From Burkholderiales bacterium PBB2 (GTDB taxonomy: Bacteria > Pseudomonadota > Gammaproteobacteria > Burkholderiales > Burkholderiaceae_C): 64,000 nucleotides of DNA. The translations under genes and the position numbers were made by a program. Below, in pieces: positions 54,748 to 63,633 of the stretch. The first letter of the stretch is position 1. The number at the start of each line of letters is the position of its first letter. The DNA is taken from NCBI GenBank assembly GCA_002255955.1, contig NKIM01000003.1, positions 124,001 to 188,000 on the forward strand, given 5' to 3'. A model generated the notes under the pieces. That model had not been told where the DNA came from. It saw only the letters and a list, made by a program, of their open reading frames with translations, and searched no databases.

Positions 54748-55098
54748 ATGCAAGTGCACTTTGAATCCCGTGATCCCGAGGGCGCGCAGCTGCGCGAACT
54801 GGTCATCGAGCGCCTGCGTTTCGCCTTGCGCCGGGTGGATCTGCACCCGGCCAGCGCGCACATCAGCCTGAGCGACACCAACGGCCCGCGCGGCGGCATT
54901 GACAAGCGCTGCACCCTGTCCTTGAACACGCAGGGCGCTGGGCATCTGGTGATCCACGCCAGCGCCAGCTCCTGGCGCGCCAGCTTCGAGCTGGCCCTGG
55001 CCCGGCTGGCCCGCAACCTGGTTCGAGCCTGGCAGCGCCAGCGCAGCCACCCGCGCAGCAACAGCAAGCGCCACTTGCCCGCACCGTCGGCGGATTGA
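54748..55098 (+). CDS. HPF/RaiA-family ribosome-associated protein
   Basis: 116 residues from ATG 54748, behind a GGAGGT site. The sequence fits the small S30AE family: MQVHFESRDPEG, HISLSDTNGPRGGIDKRC and VIHASASSWRASFELALARL. Such proteins bind the decoding centre of the 30S subunit and stabilise idle ribosomes during stress or stationary phase. It opens a run of small genes on the plus strand. Confidence 0.8.
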   Translation: MQVHFESRDPEGAQLRELVIERLRFALRRVDLHPASAHISLSDTNGPRGGIDKRCTLSLNTQGAGHLVIHASASSWRASFELALARLARNLVRAWQRQRSHPRSNSKRHLPAPSAD

Positions 55099-55184
55099 AC
55101 GCGCCCCAGGCCACGGCCTGCCGCCCGTCGAAACCTCAAGCTCTCCCAGCCCTTCACACGCAACCCTCTCAAGGAGCCCTCACC

Positions 55185-55607
55185 ATGCGCAGCTACCCCC
55201 GCAACAGCCCCGAAGCAGCCGCCCGCATCCTGTCGCTGGCGGCCTTGTCAGACGGCCACCTCTCGCGCGTCGAGATTGACACCATCGCCGGCATCGGCGC
55301 CTGCGAGCAACTCGGGCTGAGCCGGGAGCGCATGGAAGAGGTGCTGCACGGCTTCTGCGAGGACCTGCTGGAGGCGGAACGCATGAGCTGGGCCGAGGTC
55401 TGCCGGCTCGATGCCAAGACCCTCGGGCAATTGATGGCAGAGGTCGACGACCCCGCGCTGCGCCGCAAGCTGCTCAGCCTGTGCGTGGCCGTGGTCGAGG
55501 CCGATCAGCTGATCGCCGACGGCGAGGCCCTGGTGCTGCTGGCCGCGGCAGAACACTGGGGCCTGCATGAACTCCCAGTGCCGCTCGAACGCGAGGCCGC
55601 GCACTGA
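55185..55607 (+). CDS. TerB-like protein
   Basis: 140 residues from ATG 55185, with AAGGAG upstream. All-helical, with the TerB/DUF533-like pattern of paired acidic metal-site segments: SDGHLSRVEIDTIAGI and ADQLIADGEALVLLAAAE. TerB-like domains are found in tellurite-resistance and envelope-stress contexts. It lies between the ribosome-hibernation-like and BI-1-like genes; a stress role is inferred. Confidence 0.7.
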   Translation: MRSYPRNSPEAAARILSLAALSDGHLSRVEIDTIAGIGACEQLGLSRERMEEVLHGFCEDLLEAERMSWAEVCRLDAKTLGQLMAEVDDPALRRKLLSLCVAVVEADQLIADGEALVLLAAAEHWGLHELPVPLEREAAH

Positions 55608-55763
55608 CCTGCGCACGGAGGCGACAGAACCGAGGCCCGACCACGGCACCCTGTTACTTCGTTTTTTTCTGAGCAATCCTATTGAATCCTCTTCTTTTTA
55701 AAGATGGATTCTTTGCCTAAGCTCAGGGCTCCTACACCACTGCCTGTCTTCAGGAGGTACGCC

Positions 55764-56459
55764 ATGGAAACCACCCACACCCCCTCGTCCACCGCGCTGC
55801 GCGAGCTGCCCCTCGTGGCGCAGGGCGCCGGCGCTGCCGACGCGCGCGGTCTGGAGGCCGCGCGCACCAAGGTGCTGCGCAACACCTACGCTTTGCTGGC
55901 CATGACGCTGCTGTTCAGCGCCGGCGTGGCCGCCACCAGCGCCAGCCTGCAGCTGCCCGGCCCGGGCCTGCTGCTCAGCCTGGGCCTGAGCTTCGGCCTG
56001 CTGTTTGCGGTGCACAAGCTGCAGAACAGCGCCTGGGCGCTGCTGGCGGTGTTCGCCTTGACCGGCTTCCTCGGCTACTCGCTCGGCCCGGTGCTGAATC
56101 GCACCCTGGCGCTGGAAGGCGGTGGGCAGATCGTCGCCCTGGCCCTGGCCAGCACCGGCGCCAGCTTCCTGGCCGTATCGGCCTGGGTGCTGGGCAGCAA
56201 GCGCGACCTGTCCTTCATGGGCGGCTTTTTGATGGCCGGCATGGTCGTGGCCTTGCTGGCCGGCCTGGCGGCCGTGTTCTTCGAACTGCCGGCGCTGAGC
56301 CTGGCCGTGTCGGGCATGGTCGCCCTGCTGTCCATCGGCCTGTTGATGTTCGAGACCAGCCGCATCGTCAATGGTGGCGAAACCAACTACGTGCTGGCCA
56401 CGGTCAGCCTCTTCAGCGCACTGCTGAGTCTGTTCGGATTCGGCAGCTCGCAGGAGTGA
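55764..56459 (+). CDS. Bax inhibitor-1/YccA-family membrane protein
   Basis: 231 residues from ATG 55764, behind AGGAGGT. Seven membrane helices: starting TYALLAMTLLFSAGVAAT and closing with IVNGGETNYVLATVSLFSALL, including the BI-1 signature FETSRIVNGGETNY before the last helix. YccA in E. coli restrains the FtsH protease; BI-1 proteins generally act as pH-sensitive calcium leaks. It is the third gene of the small-gene run. Confidence 0.9.
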   Translation: METTHTPSSTALRELPLVAQGAGAADARGLEAARTKVLRNTYALLAMTLLFSAGVAATSASLQLPGPGLLLSLGLSFGLLFAVHKLQNSAWALLAVFALTGFLGYSLGPVLNRTLALEGGGQIVALALASTGASFLAVSAWVLGSKRDLSFMGGFLMAGMVVALLAGLAAVFFELPALSLAVSGMVALLSIGLLMFETSRIVNGGETNYVLATVSLFSALLSLFGFGSSQE

Positions 56460-56531
56460 CGCGTGACTCGCCGGCCCCGGGCACAGCCACCCTGCCCCTT
56501 TCACCTTGATTTGTACTGAAAGACCCAAGAC

Positions 56532-56687
56532 ATGACTGAGATCGCCATCGGCATCGCCCTGCTGGCCACCGCCGTGCTCTACGCCGCCGCACACGAGTAC
56601 TTCTCGGACAACCGGCGCGATGCCAAGCTGCTGGCGAGCTTGGGCGGCGGCGGCGCGCTGGCCAGCCTGAGCCTGGCCCTGCTGTGA
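56532..56687 (+). CDS. 51-residue small membrane protein
   Basis: ATG 56532 to TGA 56687, begins MTEIAIGIALLATAVLYAA, then a charged centre (HEYFSDNRRDAKL) and a Gly/Ala/Leu-rich end. Its stop overlaps the GTG of the ExoD-like gene (GTGA), which supports real translation. No ribosome site is obvious and no family recognised. Confidence 0.6.
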   Translation: MTEIAIGIALLATAVLYAAAHEYFSDNRRDAKLLASLGGGGALASLSLALL

Positions 56688-57322
56688 GCGCGCCGCCCTG
56701 GCGCACAGCCATGCGCCTGCGGCGGGCCGCGGCCCGGGTGCCGAGCGCAGGCTTGTCCCTGCAGGAGCTGGCAGCCCTGCAGGGCTCTGCCGCTCAAGGC
56801 TCTCTGCTTTTGTTGCTGGCCGCGCCCTGCCTGCTGCCGGTGCCCGGCGTGGGCACGGTGCTGGGCCTGGGCTTGCTGACCCTGGCCGCCCTGCTCTGGC
56901 GTGGCGAATCGGCCGCACTGAGCCTGCCGGCGCGCGTGGCCGGGCTCAATCTGCCTCAGCGCTGGGCCGCGCGCGTGCTGCAACTGCTGTCGCGCTGCCA
57001 TGGCGCCGCCCAAGGCCTGCTGCGTGAGCGACTGCCGCAACTGACCCCCGCCAGCCATGAGCCGGCGCCGCGCTGGCTGGCGGCCAAGGTCGGCCTGATG
57101 GCGCTGCTGATCGTGCTGCCGATTCCTTTCGGCAATGTGCTGCCGGCCCTGGCCTTGATGTTGGCTGGCCTGGCCCTGGCCGCCCGCGACGGCCTGGTGC
57201 TGCTGCTCTCCCTGCTGATGGCCGGGCTGGCCACCGCCTTCGGCCTGGCCGTGAGCGTGCTGGGCTGGATCTGGGGCAGCCAGGCGCTCAGCTGGATCTG
57301 GCAGCAACTGCCCGGCAGCTGA
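56684..57322 (+). CDS. ExoD-family membrane protein
   Basis: 212 residues from GTG 56684. Several membrane helices with ExoD landmarks: APCLLPVPGVGTVLGLGLL, PIPFGNVLPALALMLAGLAL and AARDGLVLLL. ExoD proteins affect exopolysaccharide production and alkali tolerance in rhizobia; the mechanism is unknown. The start overlaps the stop of the 51-residue gene, implying one transcript. Confidence 0.82.
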   Translation: MSAPPWRTAMRLRRAAARVPSAGLSLQELAALQGSAAQGSLLLLLAAPCLLPVPGVGTVLGLGLLTLAALLWRGESAALSLPARVAGLNLPQRWAARVLQLLSRCHGAAQGLLRERLPQLTPASHEPAPRWLAAKVGLMALLIVLPIPFGNVLPALALMLAGLALAARDGLVLLLSLLMAGLATAFGLAVSVLGWIWGSQALSWIWQQLPGS

Positions 57323-57403
57323 CCAGGCTGAGCGACGCGACCCAGCTGCGCGCGTCTTACTCAGCCCTCTCTCTCCACAACACCAAGAAAGCCACACCCA
57401 CGC

Positions 57404-58366
57404 ATGCAGAGCTTCCTCGACCCCGCCATCCTGTTTTTCGTCTTCGGGCTGTTCGCCGGTGCGATCAAGTCCAATCTCGAAATCCCGCCGCAGATCTCGC
57501 GTTTTCTGTCGCTCTATCTGCTGATGGCCCTGGGGCTCAAAGGAGGTTTTGCACTGGCCAAATCGGGCCTGACGCCGGAAGTCAGCATCAGCCTGGGCCT
57601 GGCCCTGCTGCTGGCGGTGCTGGTGCCGGCCATGGGCTATCTGCTGCTGCGCCGCTGGCTATCGGGCTTTGATGCTGCTGCCATTGCAGCGACCTACGGC
57701 TCGGTCAGCGCGGTCACCTTCATCACCGCCGTCCAGCATCTGGACAGCCAGGGCATCGCCTTTGGCGGGCATATGGCCGCGGCCATGGCGCTGATGGAAT
57801 CGCCCGCCATCATCATGGCCGTGCTGCTGGCCAATCTGGTCAGGCGCAAGCAGGGGGCCGGCGCGAGCTCGCCCGGGCCGCTGTCCAAGGTGCTGCACGA
57901 GGCCCTGACCGACGGTGCCCAGCTGCTGCTGATCGGCGCCATGCTGGTGGGTCTGATGACCGGTGCGGCGGGCGAGGCGGCGATGAAGCCTTTTGCCGGC
58001 GACCTGTTCAAAGGCATGCTGGCCTTCTTCCTGCTGGACATGGGCTTGCTGGCCGCGCGCCATATGGGTGGCCTGCGCCAGCAGCCGCCGCTGCTGATCG
58101 TCTACGCCCTCGGTGCGCCGCTGGTGCATGCCGGCATCGCCCTGGGCCTGAGCGCTCTGTGCGGCCTGAGCGCCGGCAACGCCGGTCTGCTGATGGTGCT
58201 GGCGGCCAGTGCGTCCTACATCGCCGTCCCGGCCGTGCTGCGCCATGCCATCCCCGAGGCCAACCCCGGCCTCTACTTCGGCATGTCGCTGGGACTGACG
58301 TTTCCCTTCAACATCCTGTTCGGCATTCCGCTCTACACAGGCCTAGCCCAGCGCGTGCTGGGCTGA
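57404..58366 (+). CDS. SbtA-like sodium-dependent bicarbonate transporter
   Basis: 320 residues, about ten membrane helices. Starts MQSFLDPAILFFVFGLFAGA and contains ATYGSVSAVTFITAVQHL and MALMESPAIIMAVLLANL, the conserved SbtA substrate-site regions. In cyanobacteria SbtA brings in bicarbonate with Na+; in heterotrophs its solute is not certain. No SbtB-like PII gene is adjacent. The stop is 7 bp from the end of the convergent DUF1854 gene. Confidence 0.82.
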   Translation: MQSFLDPAILFFVFGLFAGAIKSNLEIPPQISRFLSLYLLMALGLKGGFALAKSGLTPEVSISLGLALLLAVLVPAMGYLLLRRWLSGFDAAAIAATYGSVSAVTFITAVQHLDSQGIAFGGHMAAAMALMESPAIIMAVLLANLVRRKQGAGASSPGPLSKVLHEALTDGAQLLLIGAMLVGLMTGAAGEAAMKPFAGDLFKGMLAFFLLDMGLLAARHMGGLRQQPPLLIVYALGAPLVHAGIALGLSALCGLSAGNAGLLMVLAASASYIAVPAVLRHAIPEANPGLYFGMSLGLTFPFNILFGIPLYTGLAQRVLG

Positions 58367-58372
58367 AGGCGA

Positions 58373-58855
58373 TCACAAGAATCGTTCCAGCAGCTTGCGC
58401 GAATGACGGTCCAGGGCGAAGCGGTCCTGAATCAGAAACTGCAGGCCATGGCTGCTGGCGATCAGCAGGCGGCCTTCGCCGAGGCGACGGATTTCCTCTT
58501 CGGTGCGCAAGATGAAGCTGGCCTCGCCGCGGTCGGTCTCCACCGTCCACTGGCTGGGCGTGGAGAAGGTGGACACGCTCTTCAAGCGCGTCACGCGCGG
58601 CATGAAATCGCGGCTGGCCAGCTCGGCCTCCAGCAACTCACGCTCGGCCTGCGGCAGGGCTGAGAGGCGGTCAATCCAGGCCAGCTCATGGCCATCCACA
58701 CCGACCAGGGACAGGCCCTCGTCGGGCGCCGAGATCGGGTGCGCACGCACCGGCACCACGCCCTCGTGCACCGTGCCTGCGGCATCGGTCAGGATCAGGC
58801 GGCCGAAGCTGTCGCGTTCGAGTTTCTGGTACTTGGTTTCGGGGCTGCTGCTCAT
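58373..58855 (-). CDS. Cyanophycin-associated DUF1854 protein
   Basis: 160 residues. The sequence (FGRLILTDAAGTVHEGVVPV, APDEGLSLVGVDGHELAWI, RFALDRHSRKLLERFL) fits DUF1854, a family found with cyanophycin genes in betaproteobacteria. The molecular role is not known. The ATG is 3 bp from the stop of the ABC exporter gene, so both are on one transcript. Confidence 0.85.
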   Translation of the reverse strand: MSSSPETKYQKLERDSFGRLILTDAAGTVHEGVVPVRAHPISAPDEGLSLVGVDGHELAWIDRLSALPQAERELLEAELASRDFMPRVTRLKSVSTFSTPSQWTVETDRGEASFILRTEEEIRRLGEGRLLIASSHGLQFLIQDRFALDRHSRKLLERFL

Positions 58856-58858
58856 GGC

Positions 58859-61147
58859 TCAGGCTCCTGCAGTGTGGGCGGACAGATTGGGCGGGATCAT
58901 CGACATCTCGTCGGCCCCATCCACACGGCGCGCCTGCGCCTCGTACAGCCGCCAGTAGGCGCCCTTCTTCTCCATCAGCTCGTCGTGCGGGCCGACCTCC
59001 ACCACCTGGCCGCGGTCCATCACCACCAGGCGGTCGGCCTTGCGCAGGGTGGACAGGCGGTGGGCGATGGCAATCGTGGTGCGGCCTTGCACCAGGTTGT
59101 CCAGGGCCTTCTGGATTTCCTTCTCGGTCTCGGTGTCCACCGAGGAGGTGGCTTCGTCCAGGATCAGGATGCGCGGGTCGATCAGCAGGGCGCGGGCGAT
59201 CGAGATGCGCTGACGTTCGCCGCCACTCAAGCCCTGACCCCGCTCGCCGACCAGGGAGTCGTAGCCCTGGGGCAGGCGCAGGATGAATTCATGGGCATGG
59301 GCGGCGCGGGCGGCGGCGACGATCTCTTCGCGCGTCGCGTCGGGCTTGCCGTAGGCGATGTTCTCGGCAATGGTGCCGAAGAACAGGAAGGGCTCCTGCA
59401 GCACCAGGCCGATGTGGCGGCGGAAATCGGCCACGGCGATGCGGCGCAGGTCGACGCCATCGACGCGGATGCCGCCTTCGGTCACGTCGTAGAAGCGGCA
59501 GATCAGGTTGACCAGGGTGCTCTTGCCCGAGCCCGAGTGGCCGACCAGGCCGATCATCTCGCCCGGCTTGATCTCCAGGCTCAGGCCTCGGATGACGGCG
59601 CGGTTGCCGTAGCGGAAGCCGATGTCCTGGATCTGGATCGCGCCCGTCACCCGCTGCAGCGGCACCGGGTTGGCCGGGTCCGGCACATTCGACTGGTGGT
59701 CGAGGATGTCGAAGATGCGCTTGGCGCCGGCCGCCGCTTTCTGCGTCACCGAGACGATGCGGCTCATGGAGTCCATGCGGCCGTAGAAGCGGCCGATATA
59801 GGCCAGGAAGGAGGTCAGCACACCGACGGTGATGCTGCCACCGGCCACCAGATAGATACCGAAGGCCCAGACCACCAACAAGCCCATTTCGGTCAGCAGA
59901 GACACCGTGGGGCCGAACAGGCTCCAGGTTTTGTTGAGCCGGTCATTGACCTTGAGGTTGTTCTGGTTGGCGTCCTTGAAACGGGCGGCTTCGCGCTTTT
60001 CCTGGGCAAAGGCCTTGACCACGCGGATGCCCGGGATGGTGTCGGCCAGCACGCTGGTGACCTCGCCCCAGACCCGGTCGATCTTCTCGAAGCCCGTGCG
60101 CAGGCGGTCGCGCACCAGGTGGATCATCCAGGCGATGAAGGGCAAGGGCAGCAGGGTCGCCACCGCCAGCGCCGGGCTGATGGACACCATCATCACCGTG
60201 ATCATCACCAGCATCAGCACGTCGGTGATGAAGTCCAGCGCGTGCAGGGACAGGAAGACGCTGATGCGGTCGGTTTCCGAACCGATGCGGCTCATCAGGT
60301 CGCCGGTGCGCTTGTTGCCGAAATACTCGAGCGACAGGCTCAGCAGATGCTCAAAGGTGGCGGTGCGCAGATCGGCGGCAATGCGCTCGGAGGCCAGGGC
60401 CAGGATGTAGGTCTTGGCCCAGCCCAGCAGCCAGGACACCAGGCCGGCGCCGAACAGGCCACTCAGGTAGAAAGCCACCAGCCAGGGGTCGATCTTGTGG
60501 CCTTGCTGGAAGGGGATCAGCACCTCGTCCATCAGCGGCTGGTACAGATACGGGCCCACCAGGGTGGCGGCCGTGGAGCCCAGCATCAGCAGGAAACCCG
60601 CCAGCAGCTGGCCTTGGTAAGGCTTGGCGAAGCGGCTCAGGCGCAAAAGCACCCAGGTGCTGGGCGGTGTGTGCAGCTCGCGGGCGCAGGTGGGGCATTC
60701 TTCGCTCTCAGGCGGCAGCGGCGCCTGGCAGCTGGGGCAGAACTCCAGCTCCTCGACCTCGGTCTTGGGCGGCTCGTCGCGCTTCTCAAACGCCTCCTGC
60801 CAGCGCTGTGCCTGCAGATTGATCTGCAGGGTGAAGCGCCACTGGGCCAGCCGGCCGCTGGCGTCCACCAGATCCAGGCTGCCGACGCCAGCATGGTCGT
60901 GGATGCGCATGGCCAGATCGGGGCGCAGCGCCCACTCCGCCCAGCTCCGCTGGGCCGGGTCGTAAGCCAGCAGCCGCTCGGACGTCAGGACCAGCAGGCC
61001 GCGCGCAAAGTGCATGCGGGCGTCCAGGTCAACCTCCAGCTGGGCTTTGACGTTCTCTCCGGGACGCAGTCGCGCGAGCATGGCGGCCCACTCCGGGTGC
61101 TGCAGCGCGGGCTGAGAAGAGGAATCGGGGTGAGCGTGATCGTGCAT
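58859..61147 (-). CDS. Cyanophycin-associated ABC exporter half-transporter
   Basis: 762 residues from ATG 61147. Unusually, a ~150-residue soluble N-terminal domain with a zinc-ribbon pair (FCPSCQAPL, ECPTCAREL) precedes the six-helix ABC exporter core (~165-480). The ATPase has Walker A GHSGSGKST, signature LSGGERQRIS and DEATSSVD. The family is found next to cyanophycin synthetases; the substrate is unknown. It is divergent from cphA' across 238 bp and followed by the DUF1854 gene. Confidence 0.9.
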   Translation of the reverse strand: MHDHAHPDSSSQPALQHPEWAAMLARLRPGENVKAQLEVDLDARMHFARGLLVLTSERLLAYDPAQRSWAEWALRPDLAMRIHDHAGVGSLDLVDASGRLAQWRFTLQINLQAQRWQEAFEKRDEPPKTEVEELEFCPSCQAPLPPESEECPTCARELHTPPSTWVLLRLSRFAKPYQGQLLAGFLLMLGSTAATLVGPYLYQPLMDEVLIPFQQGHKIDPWLVAFYLSGLFGAGLVSWLLGWAKTYILALASERIAADLRTATFEHLLSLSLEYFGNKRTGDLMSRIGSETDRISVFLSLHALDFITDVLMLVMITVMMVSISPALAVATLLPLPFIAWMIHLVRDRLRTGFEKIDRVWGEVTSVLADTIPGIRVVKAFAQEKREAARFKDANQNNLKVNDRLNKTWSLFGPTVSLLTEMGLLVVWAFGIYLVAGGSITVGVLTSFLAYIGRFYGRMDSMSRIVSVTQKAAAGAKRIFDILDHQSNVPDPANPVPLQRVTGAIQIQDIGFRYGNRAVIRGLSLEIKPGEMIGLVGHSGSGKSTLVNLICRFYDVTEGGIRVDGVDLRRIAVADFRRHIGLVLQEPFLFFGTIAENIAYGKPDATREEIVAAARAAHAHEFILRLPQGYDSLVGERGQGLSGGERQRISIARALLIDPRILILDEATSSVDTETEKEIQKALDNLVQGRTTIAIAHRLSTLRKADRLVVMDRGQVVEVGPHDELMEKKGAYWRLYEAQARRVDGADEMSMIPPNLSAHTAGA

Positions 61148-61385
61148 TGTTGTTGGAGCCCGGGGCTGTGCCCGGGGAAAAATGCGGAAGAAGCCCCGGG
61201 CCAAAGCTGGATTCTCTCTCACTCAAGCAGCCAGACTGTGGCCGCACCCGGGCGTTGCCCCGAGGAAACGCGCCAGCCCCGCTTCCGGCTGACCGCCGCC
61301 CGCTGAGCGCACAATTGCGGCCTGCCGCACACTGCTGCATATCTGCCCCGACAAAAGCATTCGGCCCTGACCCGGCCCGCCATCC
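61148..61385. promoter_or_regulatory. Divergent region between ABC exporter and cphA'
   Basis: 238 bp that should hold promoters for both halves of the cyanophycin locus. No operator-like palindrome or clear promoter boxes recognised. Confidence 0.4.
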
Positions 61386-63581
61386 ATGAGCAAGACCCGC
61401 AAAGACGACATCCAGCTGCTGCGCATCAACTACCTGCGTGGCCCGAATATGTGGACCTACCGCCCGGTGCTGGAAGTCTGGCTCGATCTGGGTGAGCTGG
61501 AGGAGTTCCCCAGCAATCTGCTGGAAGGTTTCACCCCGCGCCTGACCGCCGCCCTGCCTGCCCTGGTCGAGCACCACTGCGGCGTGGGCGAGCGCGGCGG
61601 CTTTTTGCAACGCCTGGAAGAAGGCACCTGGTGCGGCCACATCCTGGAGCACATCGTCATCGAGTTGCTCAATCTGGCCGGCATGCCCACCGGTTTCGGC
61701 CAGACCCGTTCGACCAGCCAGCGCGGCGTCTACCGCATGGTGTTCCGCGCCCGGGACGAGAAAGTCGCCCGCAGCGCCCTGGCCGAAGGCCATGCCCTGC
61801 TGATGGCCACCATCAACGACGAGCCCTTCGACGTCAACGCCGCCGTCGCCCGCATCCGTGACGAGCTGGATGACTCCTACCTCGGCCCCTCGACGGCCGC
61901 CATCGTCGCCGCCGCCACCGACCGCCGCATCCCGCACATCCGCCTGAACGAAGGCAATCTGGTGCAGCTGGGCCACGGCGCCCGCCAGCGCCGCATCTGG
62001 ACGGCCGAGACCGACATGACCAGCGCGATCGCCGAAGGCATCGCCAGCGACAAGGACCTGACCAAGAACCTGCTCAAGGCCGTGGGCGTGCCCGTGCCCG
62101 AGGGCCAGGCGGTCAAGACCCCGGCCGAGGCCTGGGAAGTGGCCCAGGACCTGGGCCTGCCCGTGGTCGTCAAGCCCAGCGACGGCAACCATGGCCGCGG
62201 CGTGACCCTGGACCTGCAGACCCAGGCCGATGTCGAAGCCGCCTTCAAGGTGGCCGACGAAGAAGGCTCCGAGGTGCTGGTCGAGCGCTACATCCGCGGC
62301 AACGAGCACCGCATCCTGGTCGTCGGCGGCCGGGTGGTGGCCGCCGCGCGCGGTGAGGCCGCCTGGATCACCGGCGACGGCCAGCAGACCGTGCGCCAGC
62401 TGGTCGACAGCCAGATCAACACCGACCCCCGCCGCGGCCTGACCGAAGACTTCCCGCTCAACCGCATCACCCTGGGCGAAGACCCGGTGGTGATCCTCGA
62501 TCTGCAAAGGCAAGGCCTGACCCCCGAGTCGGTGCCGGCCGCCGGCCGCCAGGTGCTGATCCAGCGCAACGGCAATGTCGCCATCGACTGCACGGCCGAG
62601 GTCCACCCCGATGTGGCCCATGCCGTGGCCCTGGCCGCCCGCGTGGTCGGCCTGGACATCGCCGGCGTCGACCTGGTCAGCGAAGACATCTCCAAGCCCA
62701 TGGCCGAGACCGGTGGCGCCATCGTCGAGGTCAATGCCGGCCCGGGCCTGCTGATGCACCTGAAGCCGGCCGCGGGCAGCCCGCAGCCGGTCGGCCAGGC
62801 CATCATCGACCACCTGTTCGCCGAAGACGAAACCGGCCGCATCCCGGTGGTTGGCGTGGCCGGCTCGCGCGGCACCCACACCATCAGCCGCCTGGTCGCC
62901 TGGCTGCTGCACCTGAACGGCCGCCATGTCGGCCTGGCCTGCCGCGACGGCCTGTTCCTGGGCACGCGCCGGGTCGAGCGCCGCCCCTCCAACCGCTGGG
63001 ACGCGGCCCACCGCCTGCTGATGAACCGCGGCGTCGACGCCGTGGTGATCGAGAACAGCGCCGCCAATGTGCTGCGCGACGGCCTGGCCTACGACCGCTG
63101 CCAGGTCGGCGTGGTCACCGATATGGGCGGCATCGAAGGCCTGGCCGAATTCGATGTACACAGCGAAGACCAGCTCTACAAGGTGCTGCGCACCCAGGTC
63201 GACGTGGTGCTGTCGGAAGGCGCCGCGGTGCTCAATGCCGATGTTGCCCGCCTGCTGGACATGGCCGAGCTCAGCGACGGCGAGGTCGTGCTCTACGCCC
63301 TGGACGGCGCGGCCGACAGCCTGAAGGCCCACCGCGAGCAAGGCGGCCGTGCCGTCTTCCTGCAAGGTGGTGCCGCGGTGCTGGCCCAAGGCCACTCGGA
63401 AACCGTGGGGGCCAATGTCGACGCCCTGCTGCGCCGCTTTGCCGCCAGCCCGGCCGGCGCCGGCGCCGAGGTCGATGCCGCCACCGTGCTGGCCGCCGTG
63501 GCCACGGCCTGGGCGCTGGGCATCCCGCCCGAGCTGATCTCGGCTGGCCTCGACACCTTTGTTCTCGAACTGCAGGCCTGA
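61386..63581 (+). CDS. cphA': Cyanophycin synthetase variant CphA'
   Basis: 731 residues, about 140 shorter than full-length CphA. The N-domain (~1-160) and ATP-grasp domain are intact (VVVKPSDGNHGRGVTL, EVLVERYIRGNEHRILVV, EVNAGPGLLMHL). In the C-terminal Mur-ligase-like domain the P-loop at 490-499 reads GVAGSRGTHT, so the Lys of the usual GTNGKTT is missing. The ATP-grasp half, which adds aspartate in CphA, should work, while the arginine-adding Mur half may be altered or inactive. It is followed 52 bp later by a second cphA. Confidence 0.88.
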   Translation: MSKTRKDDIQLLRINYLRGPNMWTYRPVLEVWLDLGELEEFPSNLLEGFTPRLTAALPALVEHHCGVGERGGFLQRLEEGTWCGHILEHIVIELLNLAGMPTGFGQTRSTSQRGVYRMVFRARDEKVARSALAEGHALLMATINDEPFDVNAAVARIRDELDDSYLGPSTAAIVAAATDRRIPHIRLNEGNLVQLGHGARQRRIWTAETDMTSAIAEGIASDKDLTKNLLKAVGVPVPEGQAVKTPAEAWEVAQDLGLPVVVKPSDGNHGRGVTLDLQTQADVEAAFKVADEEGSEVLVERYIRGNEHRILVVGGRVVAAARGEAAWITGDGQQTVRQLVDSQINTDPRRGLTEDFPLNRITLGEDPVVILDLQRQGLTPESVPAAGRQVLIQRNGNVAIDCTAEVHPDVAHAVALAARVVGLDIAGVDLVSEDISKPMAETGGAIVEVNAGPGLLMHLKPAAGSPQPVGQAIIDHLFAEDETGRIPVVGVAGSRGTHTISRLVAWLLHLNGRHVGLACRDGLFLGTRRVERRPSNRWDAAHRLLMNRGVDAVVIENSAANVLRDGLAYDRCQVGVVTDMGGIEGLAEFDVHSEDQLYKVLRTQVDVVLSEGAAVLNADVARLLDMAELSDGEVVLYALDGAADSLKAHREQGGRAVFLQGGAAVLAQGHSETVGANVDALLRRFAASPAGAGAEVDAATVLAAVATAWALGIPPELISAGLDTFVLELQA

Positions 63582-63633
63582 TCTCGGCCTGCGCGACGCT
63601 CCCCATACCTTTCCAAGCTCTGGAACACGCACC

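Noticed and set aside
58688-61306. 872-codon rightward frame opposite the ABC exporter
   Set aside because: His/Gln/Ala-rich shadow; the exporter's P-loop and signature motifs are on the other strand.
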